Notes: generated by a model from the letters alone, not told the origin. Counted from the stretch's first letter, positions 1-12,652 are shown. The stretch: 64,000 nucleotides of DNA from Moringa oleifera (GCA_021397835.1 JAJFZO010000889.1:5456001-5520000); one strand, 5' to 3'. Program-made: numbers and translations.

Positions 1-222
1 TAATTAAAATTTATTTATTAAATATTTTTATTTGATACTCAAATATATAAAATTAATCTTTTAAAATGATTAAAAACATGAGAATTAAATTATAATTTAA
101 AAAATAATAAATAAACAAAAAAAAAAGGGAGGCCGCGGGTAGGCTTAGCATGTAGCTCATAGACACAGTAAAAAGTACAAAGTCAAAAAAGCAAAGGGAT
201 AAAAAGCATGATACAGGTCAAA

Positions 223-254
223 GGCGCCAAATCTAACCACGTGGTGGCGCCAAA
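223..254. promoter_or_regulatory. E2F-like / G-box / E2F-like cluster
   Basis: Two direct copies of GGCGCCAAA (223-231 and 246-254) flank a CACGTG G-box (238-243). Each copy contains GCGCCAAA, which fits the reverse of the E2F consensus TTTSSCGC. Seen directly: the three motifs within 32 bases. Inferred: binding by E2F/DP and bZIP or bHLH factors. The target gene is unclear and could lie to the left of the window. Confidence 0.4.
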
Positions 255-535
255 AACACGTTAGCAGAATCCAACAAAAATTCATTTTACTCCGCTGCTA
301 TGTTAAGCGCGTGAGAAAAAGTCATTAGTACGTATGGCATCTTTTTAATAATTTTGATTTTATTTATTTATTTATTTGTAATAAAAGATTTATTAACTTA
401 AATAAAATAATTTTATCTGGAAAGAAATAATTGTATTATTTAACAGTTCTGAAATTACTTTAATAAATTTTGTAATTAAAACATTTCAGTAACAAATATA
501 TTGATATATATTGTGTGTACTTGTCAGATTAACAA

Positions 536-543
536 TGACGTCA
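536..543. promoter_or_regulatory. Palindromic TGACGTCA bZIP site
   Basis: A perfect TGACGTCA palindrome, the classic TGA/CRE-type bZIP element. It lies 200 bases left of a TATA-like box at 745-752 and about 330 bases left of an ABRE-like CACGTGTC at 869-876. Whether it drives a transcript is unknown. Confidence 0.4.
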
Positions 544-744
544 GAGCATGCACTAGAAACTGACAGCGCGTTCATAGAGACTACTCGTGAGAATGTTCCG
601 AGACAGTAAAATAGACAGCTCAGTGGGACGGAATCGTTGGCACCGACGTTAACGGGAGGAGGATCTTGAACCAGTGAAGAGCTGCTGGCCAATTAAAAGC
701 CGATGAGGAGACGCCGGCTGCTAACGGCGTTCAGTTGTCAGCTG

Positions 745-752
745 TATAAAAG
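745..752 (+). promoter_or_regulatory. TATA-like box without an identified gene
   Basis: TATAAAAG is followed on the plus strand by a GC-richer stretch with a CACGTG at 793-798 and a CACGTGTC at 869-876. Two overlapping short open frames (758-967 and 852-1103) follow but resemble no known protein. It may be a decayed promoter or the start of a noncoding transcript. Confidence 0.25.
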
Positions 753-3298
753 AGACGGTGATCTCGGCTTTTAAGCGGGCAATCATGCAAGGCACGTGCA
801 CCGACAGCCTGTCGCGATCTGTGTGGACCCCCGCACTGGACAGCTACCTTTTTGCCTCAGGCTTCGTTCACGTGTCCGTCGACCGTAATCCAATCAAACG
901 GCCGCGTGACTCGTGTTGTTTCCCTTTCTTCGACTTGTGTTTTATCTTCTGGGCTGGACCCACTTAACAACGCATCATACACCATCGATAATACGGAAGA
1001 AATCATCAGAGGGGCCCACGGCCCACCATGTGGCACAAATTACAGCGGCTCTGATGGTGGGTGCGGTGTACGGCAAAATACGCTTGTCCCCTACCAAGTC
1101 TGAGATATCTAAAATCACAAATTAAATTTTTTATCACACATAAAAATGTTCAGAGAAAATCCTAAAGTGGGTAGATTCCTAACTCCACATTGTTAGCCAT
1201 GATAATATTCATAAGACTATATTGTAAATGGTCATGCATTGCTTTTAATAAAGAAAGTGTCCAATTTAATTTAATCATAGAGAAAGGTGGTAGTTATGTT
1301 AGGCATTTTTATCTAGTAAAAAAATAACACCATAAATGCAAACAATGTGGAGCCACATTGATCTTTGATTGCGGTTAGACCTTAGTCAAAAATTGATACT
1401 TTGCTACTTTTAAATTAAACTAATTTCTATATTTTTTGGTTTATTTTTTATTTATCCAATGTAATTTTCTTTTAAAAAAGTTGAAAAAGGTGCTAACATG
1501 ATAGATTCTTCAAGCCATTGCTTTCAGAGTGTAGAATTGCGTTCACTGGTTTTAATTTACTTCGAATTATTATAGTTTTATTGATTTTCCACTTATTATA
1601 TATTTTCACATCAATATATGTATATGTATCATATTAAATAAAAATATTCAATACATTTTTATTAATACATAAAAAACATAAATTATTATTTAATTTACAA
1701 TCAGCGGAGATCCAGCATCAATTCGGAAGTTGCGAGATCCATTGTTTCGATTGACCCAGAAGCCAGCCTGTCTGGTTTCACTTTGAATCGGTACCATTTG
1801 TAATTAGTAATTACCATAAGATTAGCAAGCTCTATTTATTTTTTTCTCACTATTGAAATAAACAAATGAGTACATTTACCAATGAAGTGCGACTATATAG
1901 TTTGATCCGAGTCGTATAAATACTTAGTTTACTTTATTAACATTAAATTGCAATAAAAAATTACATTTTTTTATGTGCCACGTAACGGGTGACCAAATTA
2001 GGAACGGGCAAATCCGAAATCTGCGGTGCGGAGTGGGTGAGCAAAGTGGCGCTAGTAAAGCAAGAAGGAGACGACGGTCCCACTGTCTTAGGGTGCCGTT
2101 CCCATTCAACGATTTCTCTTCCGTCCTTTCCGCCGTTGAAGGCTAAAGACAAACACGACAAACAAAGGAACCAAACATCACCAACCTTTTTAATTATCAC
2201 ACTAAGCATACCATGTGGGTCACTCCAAGAGCGAAGATCATGACCATCTCGTTGACTCTTCAAGCTTAATTGGGAGAGCCCGTTTGGTTGAATCGAAATG
2301 CACACGAGAAAGTGATTATTATTATGTAAAAGCTAGCACGGCAATTTCTACATTCTACGTGAATTTCGATGAAAGTTCTCTGACTACGGCCTTTTTTTTT
2401 TATTGAAATAAATTCAGGCAACTTCCATTGTTCAGGCAGTCAGCTGGGAAAGCTTAATTTGTGATTAAACATTGTATGTTGCAAATCTATTAACTTGCGA
2501 AACTGTAAGAATTATCGTTTATTGATAGAATCGGAGCTACCAAACAGTCACATAGATCAGAGATCCTAAGAGGGTTCGGTTCACATGGAAAAGCTTGTCG
2601 TGGGGCCAGGATTTCATGGCTACGAAGCCACCGAGACGAAATCACCAAACGAGGCAGCGTCCTTTCCATGTCCATGTCCACTAATCCATCATCCCATCCA
2701 CCGCTTCTTTCTCCACTTTCGACAATACCCCTTCTCAGAGCTCAAATTTACAAGTCAAACCACGAAAATGTTGTTATCTGTGGACTCTTGTCGGCGGCCA
2801 ATGTAATTTTCCTAGGCTAAATATGGAATTGGATCAGCAGACAGATTAGATGCCTGACCAGAGCGGTCTCGGTGTATCGGTGCTACAAGGAGACTGGCAA
2901 AATCATTCGCAAAAATAAAAGACAGAAAATTGATGCCAAAAATAAGTTATCAGATGATGCAGTCACTGTTCATGCGATAATTAATGCAGTATTAGTTGTA
3001 AGTTTTGAGGAGAAACAACGGAGATGCTGAATATAGTTTGCAAAGTGAACTTTGGCGGATTCTGTTAGCGCGTGATGAAAATTGGCAACGTTTGTTAATC
3101 TTAATCAACTGCGTTAAAGCTTCCTGCTTGTACTGTTAGTATGCTATTTTCTTGTTTGTGTCAGTTTTTTCTTTTTCTCTATTACTTTTTTTTTTTAATT
3201 TTTTACTTTACTTTCTCCTGTAGGGAGCTCACAGCCACGTCGTGTTCACTAGGAAGCAGGGACGCATATGCGCTGTGAGTAGTGAAAGCTGTAGGGTG

Positions 3299-3306
3299 TA
3301 TAAATA
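3299..3306 (+). promoter_or_regulatory. TATA box of the beta-galactosidase gene
   Basis: TATAAATA lies 217 bases upstream of the beta-galactosidase start codon and implies a leader of roughly 190 bases. The leader has a pyrimidine-rich segment (about 3400-3490) and a 9-codon uORF at 3380-3409 that ends well before the main start. Confidence 0.6.
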
Positions 3307-3522
3307 TTACTTATAAATCCCACTCCGCTCAGAGTCTCAGCTCCTCTCAGACCTGTGAGTGTGGACTCGAAAGAAACTCATGGACTCTGTTCCTGCTCCA
3401 CTTTATTAATCTCTCTCCCTCTGCTTGTCTTTTTCCTTTCCCTCCTCCGCGAAAGAAAAGAAAGGGGGAGGTCTCCCTCTCTCTCTGTAAAAGAAGTTGA
3501 AAACCGAGATTGTAGTGAAGAG

Positions 3523-6500
3523 ATGGAAACTAGCTTCGCTTCAAGGTTGTTGATTGTGTTGGTTTTGTGCTTGGGTTCTCAGTCGATCCAGTGCAGCGTG
3601 ATGTATGATAGGAAGGCAATAGTCATTAATGGGCAAAGGAGAATCCTATTTTCTGGCTCCATACATTACCCGCGAAGCACCCCCGATGTACGCAAACCTT
3701 CCCCGTTTATCTAATTAGTCATTTCCATTTGTTTGTTTGTTTTGGTGTTTGATTGTTCTTCAATAATGGGGTCTGCGTAGATGTGGGAAGGTCTCATTCA
3801 GAAGGCAAAGGATGGAGGTGTTGATGTGATTGAGACCTACGTTTTCTGGAATCTTCACGAGCCATCTTCCGGCAATGTACTTCACCTTCGCTCTCTTCTG
3901 TGGTTTTCATTTGCAATTCCTACTCTTCTATGCTCTGATTTCTGCTCTTTAATTTTCTGTAGTTTCTATAGCTACTTATCTCTTTTTCCCTTTTCTGGTT
4001 TTTAGTACAATTTCGAAGGGAGATATGATCTAGTTAGGTTCATAAAGACTGTACAGAAAGCAGGGCTTTATGCTCATCTTCGCATTGGACCTTATGTTTG
4101 CGCCGAGTGGAATTTCGGGTACCCAGCATTTCCCTTTCTCTAGATCTAAGTGTTCTTGCGGTGATTTTGCAGGATAAAAAGTGTTCACCTTAAGTCTCTT
4201 GCTTTTCATTTCTCTCGTTTATTTTAGTTTTTGTGGTCTTAGGGTTTAATACTGAGACGAATTTCTGTTTCCTTAATTGTGAATTTGTCCAGAGGGTTTC
4301 CTGTTTGGCTGAAGTATGTTCCTGGAATCAGCTTCAGAACAGACAATGAGCCTTTCAAGGTTTCACTTCTGCCCTTTATTCTATTTTTGGACTTCCTTTT
4401 TCAACTGCATAAAGGAGAACATTTAACGCAACATGGAGGAAGTTTGCTTAAATTCTTGGACTCTTTTTCAGAGAGCTATGCGAGGGTTCACTGAGAAGAT
4501 TGTGGGACTGATGAAAAGTGAGAACTTGTTTGAGTCCCAAGGTGGCCCTATTATACTCTCCCAGGTATCGGTTTTTTAATCTTTGCCTTTTGGCATTTTA
4601 AGCTGCAAATAATTGTTTATGGAAAGTTACCAAATGTTTGAAGAGATAATTTCCTAATGGCATTTTGCGTCCTCAGAACTTGGGTGAATTAAAGTTTAAA
4701 ATGAAAGTGAAAAAAAAAAAGAAAAAGAAAAAGAGGCTGTTCAAACTCTAGATTGAGTTGCCATTTTGGCTTGTATTTGCAATATTTTCCTATTCTTGTT
4801 TATGAATGCAGATTGAGAATGAGTATGGGAAGCAGAGCAAGCTATTTGGGGCTGATGGTTACAACTATATGACTTGGGCAGCAAAAATGGCTGTAGAAAC
4901 AGGAACCGGAGTCCCCTGGGTGATGTGCAAGGAAGAAGATGCCCCAGATCCAGTGGTAAGTATCTTGAACTTGAGATCTTCCACTTCTTTTTTGTTGAAC
5001 TAAATAAAAATAGGTTAATTTCTGTAAACATACATAATATTTAGTTCCAAATGAAGGAAAACTGAAATCTTATTCTTCTTTGAGTAATGATCGTCATCTG
5101 GGTATTGGTGATAGATAAACACATGCAATGGTTTTTACTGTGATTCATTCTCTCCCAACAAACCTTACAAGCCTACTATCTGGACAGAGGCATGGAGTGG
5201 CTGGTAGGCTTCTGTTGTGTCTTTGCTTTATGAAGCCAGGTTACTCCCAACTGATAATTCAGCTTTTAAAATACATTATTTAAATGTGCAGGTTCACTGA
5301 GTTTGGTGGTCCCATTCACCAGCGACCAGTTCAAGATCTGGCATTTGCAGTTGCACGATTCATACAAAAAGGAGGATCTTTTGTTAACTATTACATGGTT
5401 GGTTAATTTGCTGAAGTTCTTCCATGTCTATGGATGAGTTTTCCTTGCTAAAACATAGTTTGTGAAACTGAATTTCTTGATCTCTTGTGTGAAACAGTAC
5501 CATGGGGGGACCAATTTTGGACGAACAGCTGGAGGCCCATTCGTCAGCACCAGCTATGACTATGATGCTCCAATAGATGAATATGGTAAGGAAGGGAAGT
5601 TAAATGATTATTCTAAATGGGTTTGTGTAATTCATATTGAAGGATCAATCTCTCTCTTAAAGGACAGTAATAAAGTTGAGGATTGTTGTGGGTAATATTG
5701 ATTGGCACCAAACAGATACCCCCATCTGGTGGATGTTCAGTAAGCAGGGCGGATTCTTATTGGTCTATCTGAATATTTTTGAAATGACCATGCATGCTTA
5801 AGTTCATGTTGTCATTTATTAACTATAGAAGTCTGCTGCTGAAGATGCTTGGAATTGCATTTAACTGCTTTACTGCAAATTTTCATAGGTTTGATCAGAC
5901 AACCAAAATATGGTCATCTCAAGGAGCTCCATAGGTCTATTAAAATGTGTGAAAGGGCTCTAGTTTCAGCTGATCCTATTGTGACCTCATTAGGAAGCTT
6001 TCAACAGGTTTGAGTTTATTATTGAGCTCTGCTTTTGGTATTTTGTATGGTCTTTTATTGCTTAATCTATTCAATGTTTGGAGTTTTCCAGGCTTATGTA
6101 TACTCTTCAGAATCAGGAGATTGTGCAGCTTTTCTCTCGAATTATGACACAAAATCTGCAGCAAGAGTGATGTTCAATAACATGCACTATAACTTGCCTC
6201 CTTGGTCAATCAGTATTCTTCCTGATTGCAGGAACGTTGTATTTAATACTGCAAAGGTACTTTGTTTCTTTCAGCAGCCAAAGTAAAGAAGCTCTCACTT
6301 CATTGGCTATGAACTTCTTTTTCTTCTTCAGCGTTTAATAGGATTTGATTGCCTGAGACTTAATGACATTATCTTTCATTGCTTCCCTTCAGGTTGGAGT
6401 TCAGACATCAGAGATGCAAATGTTGCCAACAAGCTCTCAGATGTTCTCGTGGGAGAGTTATGATGAAGACACTTCTGCTCTAGATGACGGCTCAACATTC

Positions 6501-8540
6501 AGTGCTCTTGGTCTCTTGGAGCAGATAAATGTCACCAGGGATGCAACTGATTATCTTTGGTACATGACTAGGTGAGACTGCATAACCTTAGTATTAGAAA
6601 AAGATATCTAGATAACATCCAGAGACTTTTCTTGAATGCATTTGTTTTCCTAGAGGCAGTCTAGTGCAAGACTTCTAGAAGGATCTTAACAATTCATTTT
6701 ATATCAACGTTCTTTTTGAATATGCTTGCAGTGTTGATATTGGTTCGTCTGAATCATTCCTGCGTGGAGGAGAACTTCCGACTCTTATTGTTCAATCAAC
6801 AGGCCATGCTGTACATGTCTTTGTTAATGGACAGCTTTCAGGTATGTATACATGTTGCTTTTTCCATAGTCCATTGATTTTCCTTCTTGGTTGCTAAAAC
6901 GAGTTTGATTATGTTCGAAGGTTCTGCCTTTGGGACAAGGGAGAATAGGAGATTTACATATACTGGCAAGGTCAATCTGCGTGCTGGAATAAACAGAATA
7001 GCACTTCTAAGTGTTGCTGTTGGATTGCCGGTGAGTTCCTCCTGTCCTTTCTTATTTTTGCAAGTTAACTCTTGTGACAAGAAGCAACTGAAAACGAAAC
7101 TCTAGTGGCTCTCTGGTAACCATTTAATGAACTTTGTTGTTATCCCCAAATGTCACCTGATAGTATATATTTCTAGCTATGTACCTATATTTAGTTTTGA
7201 TTATCTCGGTTTATTATGTGATCCGTTATTATATGATGTTCCTTTTCCTCTTTCTCTTTTGTATTAAAGAATGTGGGAGGACACTTCGAGACATGGAATA
7301 CAGGAATTCTAGGCCCAGTTGCATTGCATGGACTTGACCAAGGAAAATGGGACCTTTCTTGGCAGAAATGGACTTACCAGGTCAGTGTTCCTTGCGTCTA
7401 CCTTTCTTGCTTGTCTGGTGGATTCAAATGATATTCAGCCCATGGCTCCTCCTTTGAACAGGTTGGCTTGAAGGGAGAGGCTATGAATCTTGTCTCTCCA
7501 AATGGCATTTCTTCTGTTGAGTGGATGGAGGGATCACTAGCTGCACAGAAACAGCAGCCATTGATGTGGCACAAGGTAGAGAAAAAAGATAAATGTAACT
7601 TATTGTTGAGCTATTGGTTTGTTAAGTTTAATCTAATTCTTTTTCATTTTGCAGGCTTATTTTGATGCACCAGAAGGAGATGAGCCATTGGCTTTAGACA
7701 TGGAAGGTATGGGAAAGGGCCAAATATGGATTAACGGGCAGGGCATAGGGAGATACTGGACAGCATATGCTAGTGGTGATTGCAGCAGCTGCAATTATGC
7801 TGGCACATTTAGACCTACGAAGTGTCAGCTTGGATGTGGCCAACCTACCCAAAGATGGTAATTCCCTAAGAGAAAGATAAACAGAAGTTATCTATGATGT
7901 GAAATAAAGAGTGATAAACAGCCCGACAAGATTAGAAAAATAAAAAAGCTTGGTTGCTGACAAAACTTAATTTGCAGGTACCATGTCCCTAGGTCTTGGT
8001 TGCAACCAACACAAAATCTGTTGGTAGTTTTTGAGGAACTTGGAGGGGATGCTTCAAGAATTTCTCTTGTGAAGAGATCTGTAGCTAGTGTTTGTGCTGA
8101 GGTGTCTGAGTTCCATCCGACCATTAAGAATTGGCACATTGAAAGCTATGGAAGGGCAGAAGAATTCCACAGCCCCAAGGTTCACCTGCGGTGCAGCCCT
8201 GGTCAAGCCATTTCTTCTATTAAGTTTGCAAGCTTTGGAACTCCTCTTGGAACATGTGGAAGTTACCAGCAAGGACCTTGCCATTCTCCTAATTCATATG
8301 CAATCTTAGAGAAGGTATTAAACGTTGTTCTCATGTTTGTAACCTAATCTACAAACCCTGACATCTCTCACTCCCTTGTTTATGTTTCATCTTTTGCAGA
8401 AGTGTATAGGCAAGCAGAGGTGTGCAGTGACCATAGCTAATAGTAACTTTGGTCAGGACCCATGCCCGAATGTGTTGAAGAGATTGTCAGTTGAAGCCGT
8501 TTGTGCTTCTGTGACTTCGACAACCAATTGGAGGGGATGA
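3523..8540 (+). CDS. BGAL3: Beta-galactosidase, GH35 with C-terminal SUEL lectin domain (BGAL3 type)
   Basis: Predicted secreted cell-wall beta-galactosidase of 849 aa that removes terminal beta-galactosyl residues from wall galactans or arabinogalactans. Exons: 3523-3687, 3781-3876, 4006-4118, 4293-4359, 4472-4564, 4812-4955, 5115-5203, 5292-5397, 5498-5585, 5889-6007, 6092-6256, 6393-6571, 6732-6841, 6921-7030, 7270-7380, 7462-7575, 7655-7857, 7978-8314, 8400-8540; all junctions are GT-AG and the frame is uninterrupted. A hydrophobic signal peptide covers about residues 1-24. The GH35 signature [14 protein letters not shown] holds the acid/base Glu near 182, and the nucleophile Glu lies near 251 in TEAWSGW. 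Galactose-binding beta-sandwich domains fill the middle. The last ~85 residues are a Cys-rich SUEL/galactose-binding lectin domain, present only in some plant BGALs. Length and 19-exon structure fit the family; the closest remembered match is Arabidopsis BGAL3. It runs toward the thioredoxin gene (convergent). Confidence 0.95.
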
Positions 8541-9661
8541 TTTATTTCAGAACAGATTGAATCACTCCTTGATATTGCATAAAGTAATTTAACTATACAC
8601 CACCACCATGGAGAAACCAAGGAAGAAAGAAGAGAAGCCAATTCAGGATGAGGAGTTTTTAAGTTAACTTAGGTGTAGAGCCATTGCTTTTTAAATGGGG
8701 AGATGCTTTTGGCAAGGGTGTTTGATGTTAGTTTCGTTTTATGGTCGAAGTGTTGTTGAAATAGAATCCTGTGAAGTAGTGACATAGATAGGCGGGTCAT
8801 TGAGTCTGTCGATCCCTAGGGTCCTGCAACTTGGGATTCCAAGGTGGATTTGGAGCCCCTGCCCCGGGCCTTTTAACTGGATGAGGACAGCGGGTGAAGG
8901 ATGTGTCTTTCATTTGTGTGATTTTATTTCCATGTTTGTGTTGATGGGGAAGAATTAAAACCCAATTAAGTTCATGTCAGGAGTGGATCCTACTACGAGC
9001 ATTGTTTCAGTTGCAGATGCTAATGAAGAAGCAAGTGTTTTTTTGTGATGCGTCGGCCTTATATCTCCTCTTACACACTTCAAAAAATTGTAATTACGGA
9101 CTGGGCTTATAAGCCAGGGTGCCTTTTCACAAAAGGCCCCGTAGGAATTGAACCCAAACCAGTTCCTTCAGCCGTAAATAATATGAAGAAAGGAGATCTC
9201 ATTGGCAGTCAGCAACATGAAGAAAGGAGATCTCATTAGAAAAGAGAAAGAAAACAATTGCTCAGTTCAGGCAAGTACCTGTTATAACACATGCAAAGCA
9301 ACATTTCTCCACATTCGGAGCGGCACAACTAAAATATGCGCTAGGCAGATTGAGCCTGACAAACCCAAAGCAGCTCAGAGTACATGAACCAGCATCCCAA
9401 CTATAAACATACAGAAACCCACAACGATTGCACATAGCATTAACCCTTCATCTTCCCAGAAGAAGCTACCATGACACATTTTTTAGGTCAAGACAAAGGT
9501 AAATCCATGAAAAGATCTTTGTAGAAACATATCTAAACTGGTAACAAAGAAGAAAGAAGCTCGGAGCATTCAATACAAGTCTGAAAGATGTAGGAATAGA
9601 TTAAAAGCATATATTGAGGTCTGTAAATTCCCCTATAAACAAAATAGGCAAATTATCCTTA
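8541..9661. other. Convergent intergenic region between BGAL and thioredoxin genes
   Basis: This holds the 3'UTRs of both neighbours. A 21-bp direct repeat lies at 9183-9237. The stretch 9045-9400 is open in one frame but shows no recognisable protein. I see no RNA gene. Confidence 0.6.
9183..9237. repeat. 21-bp direct repeat, two copies
   Basis: Identical 21-base units occupy 9183-9203 and 9217-9237, separated by 13 bases. Each contains the BglII-type palindrome AGATCT. It is probably a local duplication in the convergent 3' region. Confidence 0.85.
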
Positions 9662-10844
9662 TCAGGCAGAAGCTGTAGCCACGTGCTTTGCAATTGTCTG
9701 CTGCAGTTCATCTTTCTTTGCCCCCACTACCTTGTCCACAATCTTCCCCTCCTTCAGGAACATGAAAGTTGGCATAGCCTCCACAGCCCAATCAGTAGCA
9801 ACCGCCTGCAAACCACAAAATAAACAATAGCTAAACTGCGAAAAGTAATTTCCTAAAGAGAGAGAGAGAGAGAGAAAAAAAAAAATTATTAGTTCTATGT
9901 TACCTTCAATTCATCCACGTCCACCTTCAGAAACATGACAGTAGGCAGTTTCTTGGCCAGCTCTGTCAGGAAAGGCGAAATGAAGCGGCATGGTCCACAC
10001 CATGAAGCAGTGAAATCGACTACCACCTGCAACAATAGCATGGCTAAATCTATGCAATATATAGAAACAGATTATGAAAACAGGACTAGAAAAGAGATTC
10101 TTCATGGAAAAAATATATACTCTCCATTCAACTAACTGACCAATGCCCTGTGATACAAACAAATAAGCATCATAACCCTGCTTCTAATAATTATTCGAAA
10201 ATACCTTCTCAACACCAATTAATCATCCAAAAACAACAAAACTGCAAGGCAGAGAGTACCTATTGAAGTGTAAAATAAGAAAAGGATTTAAGAAAATTGT
10301 TTTATGGAACTATCCTTTTGATTATCATACTATTGGCGTACCTCTTATGCTTAACCAACCTCAAATTATTAAACATCCGCTCAGCACTAACCATAATCTT
10401 TTAGCTCTCAACCCCTCAAGGACCACCATGAACCAAACTATCTTAGAGTATGTCGGTTTGATTCCGTAAAAATAAAATGTTTATGGTGGTTTAATTTTTA
10501 TCCTGATTGAGATGCTGAAATCCAGGACCCATAATATGGAATTCCAAGAAACCATCAAAACAACATCAATCAAATCCTTGAATATCTTGTTTTCTTTCTC
10601 CCTTGGTCTACAATGAATTACTTAATCATAAAAATGGAAAGCCAAAAAAAAAAAAAAGCAAGAAAGCAAAAAGGTGGCTTTCAGGTTGATAGTACGGATA
10701 TAATTGATCATAACTTGAAAGATCAATTTAGACTCCCATGAAACCATCAAAATAAAATCAATCAAATCATCGAATATATCTTTGTCTCCTTTGTATTGTA
10801 GTGATCAATAATTTAATCCGAGAAGGAAAGCAAAAAGACCACCC

Positions 10845-10875
<31 letters not shown>

Positions 10876-11304
10876 AGAAAGAAAGAAAGAAAGTGGCTTT
10901 TAGTCGATAAAAACGAGATAATTGAAAGTAATTTCGAAGATCAACCCATAATTCAATAAGACTGAAGATTGAACCATCGATACAGGATAAGGACAGTCAG
11001 ATCTGAAGCAACTAAAGAAAAGAAAAAGAAGAGAAAGGAAGCAGAAGCATATAAACAGTAGCCTGGATCAAGCGAACAAATAGATATGAACCAAACCTGT
11101 ACCAGACCATAAGGCAAAACCAGGAGGAGGACAAACTAAATCACGCATGCAAAAATATGATCAAATTCACACAATAAAGCAAACAGGAAAATATGTAAAA
11201 ATCAGAAAAGATACCAGCTTCTTGGATTCATTTCCCTTCTGAAGCTGCTCGTGCCACGAATCAATAGTGTGGCAACTAATCACTTGTCCCTCTTCTGCTG
11301 CCAT
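9662..11304 (-). CDS. TRXH1: Thioredoxin h (h1 type), cytosolic
   Basis: A 118-aa cytosolic disulfide reductase, normally reduced by NADPH-thioredoxin reductase. Exons in coding order: 11304-11215, 10026-9904, 9805-9662, giving 30, 41 and 47 codons with phase-0 junctions. The active site WCGPC lies near residues 39-43, in the second exon, followed by the cis-Pro motif MPTF in the third. There is no transit or signal peptide; the MAAEEGQV N-terminus is typical of subgroup I h-type thioredoxins. Intron 1 (10027-11214, 1.2 kb) carries a run of 24 C, and intron 2 carries a GA microsatellite. A TATTTATA element (minus-strand sense) at 11401-11408 is a plausible TATA box about 100 bases upstream. 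RTH follows on the same strand, as in Arabidopsis. Confidence 0.95.
10842..10865. repeat. Homopolymer C24 followed by A11 in a thioredoxin intron
   Basis: Twenty-four C are followed directly by eleven A and then four GAAA-type units. It lies inside intron 1 of the thioredoxin gene, so the pre-mRNA carries G24. Runs this long are usually unstable and hard to sequence, so the exact count is uncertain. Confidence 0.8.
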
Positions 11305-12652
11305 TTCTCGAAGCTCCCAAAAACCACTATCCTTGCGTTGATATCACACAACAAATGCCCCTCCGATGCGAGGTTTCCCTGTCATCCCTTTTTTAAGTGC
11401 TATAAATACGCTACCCTCTTGTAAATTGACCCTAGGTTCTTACAAAATCACGATTTTGCCATCTATGATAAGGGCCACTGAGTTCCCCATGCAACGTAAA
11501 GTACGCGACCCAGCTGCTGTCTATGCTTGGCAGACCTCATGCTTCTGTGGTTCATAGCGTCTAGCATCCGTCTGATCATGAGATCTTTATCAATCTTCAT
11601 ACGTGGCTGACTTAATCAGGCGGCTGGTAGCTCCATTAACTTTGCTGGCAATAATGTAATTATGAATGTTTTATGACGTCACTGTAAGATGATGCAAAAA
11701 CTTTCCTATATGACAATATTACATGTAGTTGACATACTCCATATGCTCTTATTAAATTATACAATAAAAATATTTAATTTGTTTTATTGATATATTTGGC
11801 AAGAATTCAGTACTTGATAGCTGCCAAACACTTGGTTTTAGGGTAAAATTTAGCACAGTTGACTTGTCGAAACAATTAATTAATATGATTCAAAGTAAAG
11901 ATTTCAAATTGAAATCCTCCTTTAAAACATGTATCAAGCCACTGAAATATAGCTTTTGAAGAAATTTAAATAAGTAATAATTTAATAAAATAAATAATTT
12001 AAATTTATTTATTCATTTATATTAATATAACAAATTAATAAAATTAATTTTCATAGAAAATTTAAATCAGCAATTACATAAAGGTCCTACTTATTTATGA
12101 TAAGGTTTTACCAAGAAAAAAGTGTTATTCATCCCACTTATAGGGTAACTTGATTAAAACATATTGTATCAAATTTCTTTCATTATCTATATATATATTC
12201 GTGTTAAATACAAAATATAATAATCATGCAAAATGCTATTATCATGCAGAATCAGATTCTTGTGCAAAACATGATGTAAAAATGTGCCGAAGACACTGGT
12301 GAGTTTAAGGCCAATAAGGCCAAAGGGCTTCACATGATGAGATCAACTGGTACGTCTTGGTCTCACCCCAGAAGGTGCTTTCTCAGTTGTAAATAACATT
12401 CCAAAATTTCTGTTTCTGCATGGTTCATATCAGTGGCAGCATCCATGGCCCCCATGTATGCTCTGACCACAGCTTGACAACATAATCTATGTCATGAGTA
12501 GGACACCCAAATGCATGTTAACCTTACATCGGGACCTTACATGTTTTGTGCACAAACACACTGAATTCTGAAGAAAAAAAGACACAAAAGCCAACACATT
12601 TTTGTTTATGTATGAATGAGGACATTGCCTAATCTGACATTCACATAAAAAG
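11305..12652. other. Intergenic region between thioredoxin and RTH genes
   Basis: It contains the thioredoxin promoter at its left end and the RTH 3'UTR at its right end. The middle (11750-12250) is AT-rich. The open frame at 11366-11557 overlaps the thioredoxin promoter and has no family match. No other feature is seen. Confidence 0.6.

Larger units (their letters stand above)
1..3298. other. Gene-free region upstream of the beta-galactosidase gene
   Basis: No coding gene could be supported here. The first 120 bases and 1130-1960 are AT-rich and featureless. Three patches are richer in GC and look regulatory rather than coding: 190-340 (E2F-like sites and a G-box), 536-1105 (a TGACGTCA element, a TATA-like box at 745 and two ACGT-core elements) and 1980-2300 (unidentified). 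Short open frames in these patches on both strands resemble no family I know and lack splice or codon support. The region nearest 3300 is presumably the beta-galactosidase promoter. Confidence 0.6.

Noticed and set aside
758..1125. Three overlapping plus-strand open frames after a TATA-like box
   Set aside because: All are short, in different frames and without similarity to known proteins; kept only as a regulatory observation.
1961..2305. Open frames on both strands in a GC-richer patch
   Set aside because: Both strands are open because of base composition; no domain is recognisable in either direction.
9120..9160. Sequence resembling a tRNA T-arm or SINE B box on the minus strand (GGTTCAATTCC)
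   Set aside because: It matches the B-box consensus, but no A box lies at the usual distance and no cloverleaf can be drawn; probably chance.
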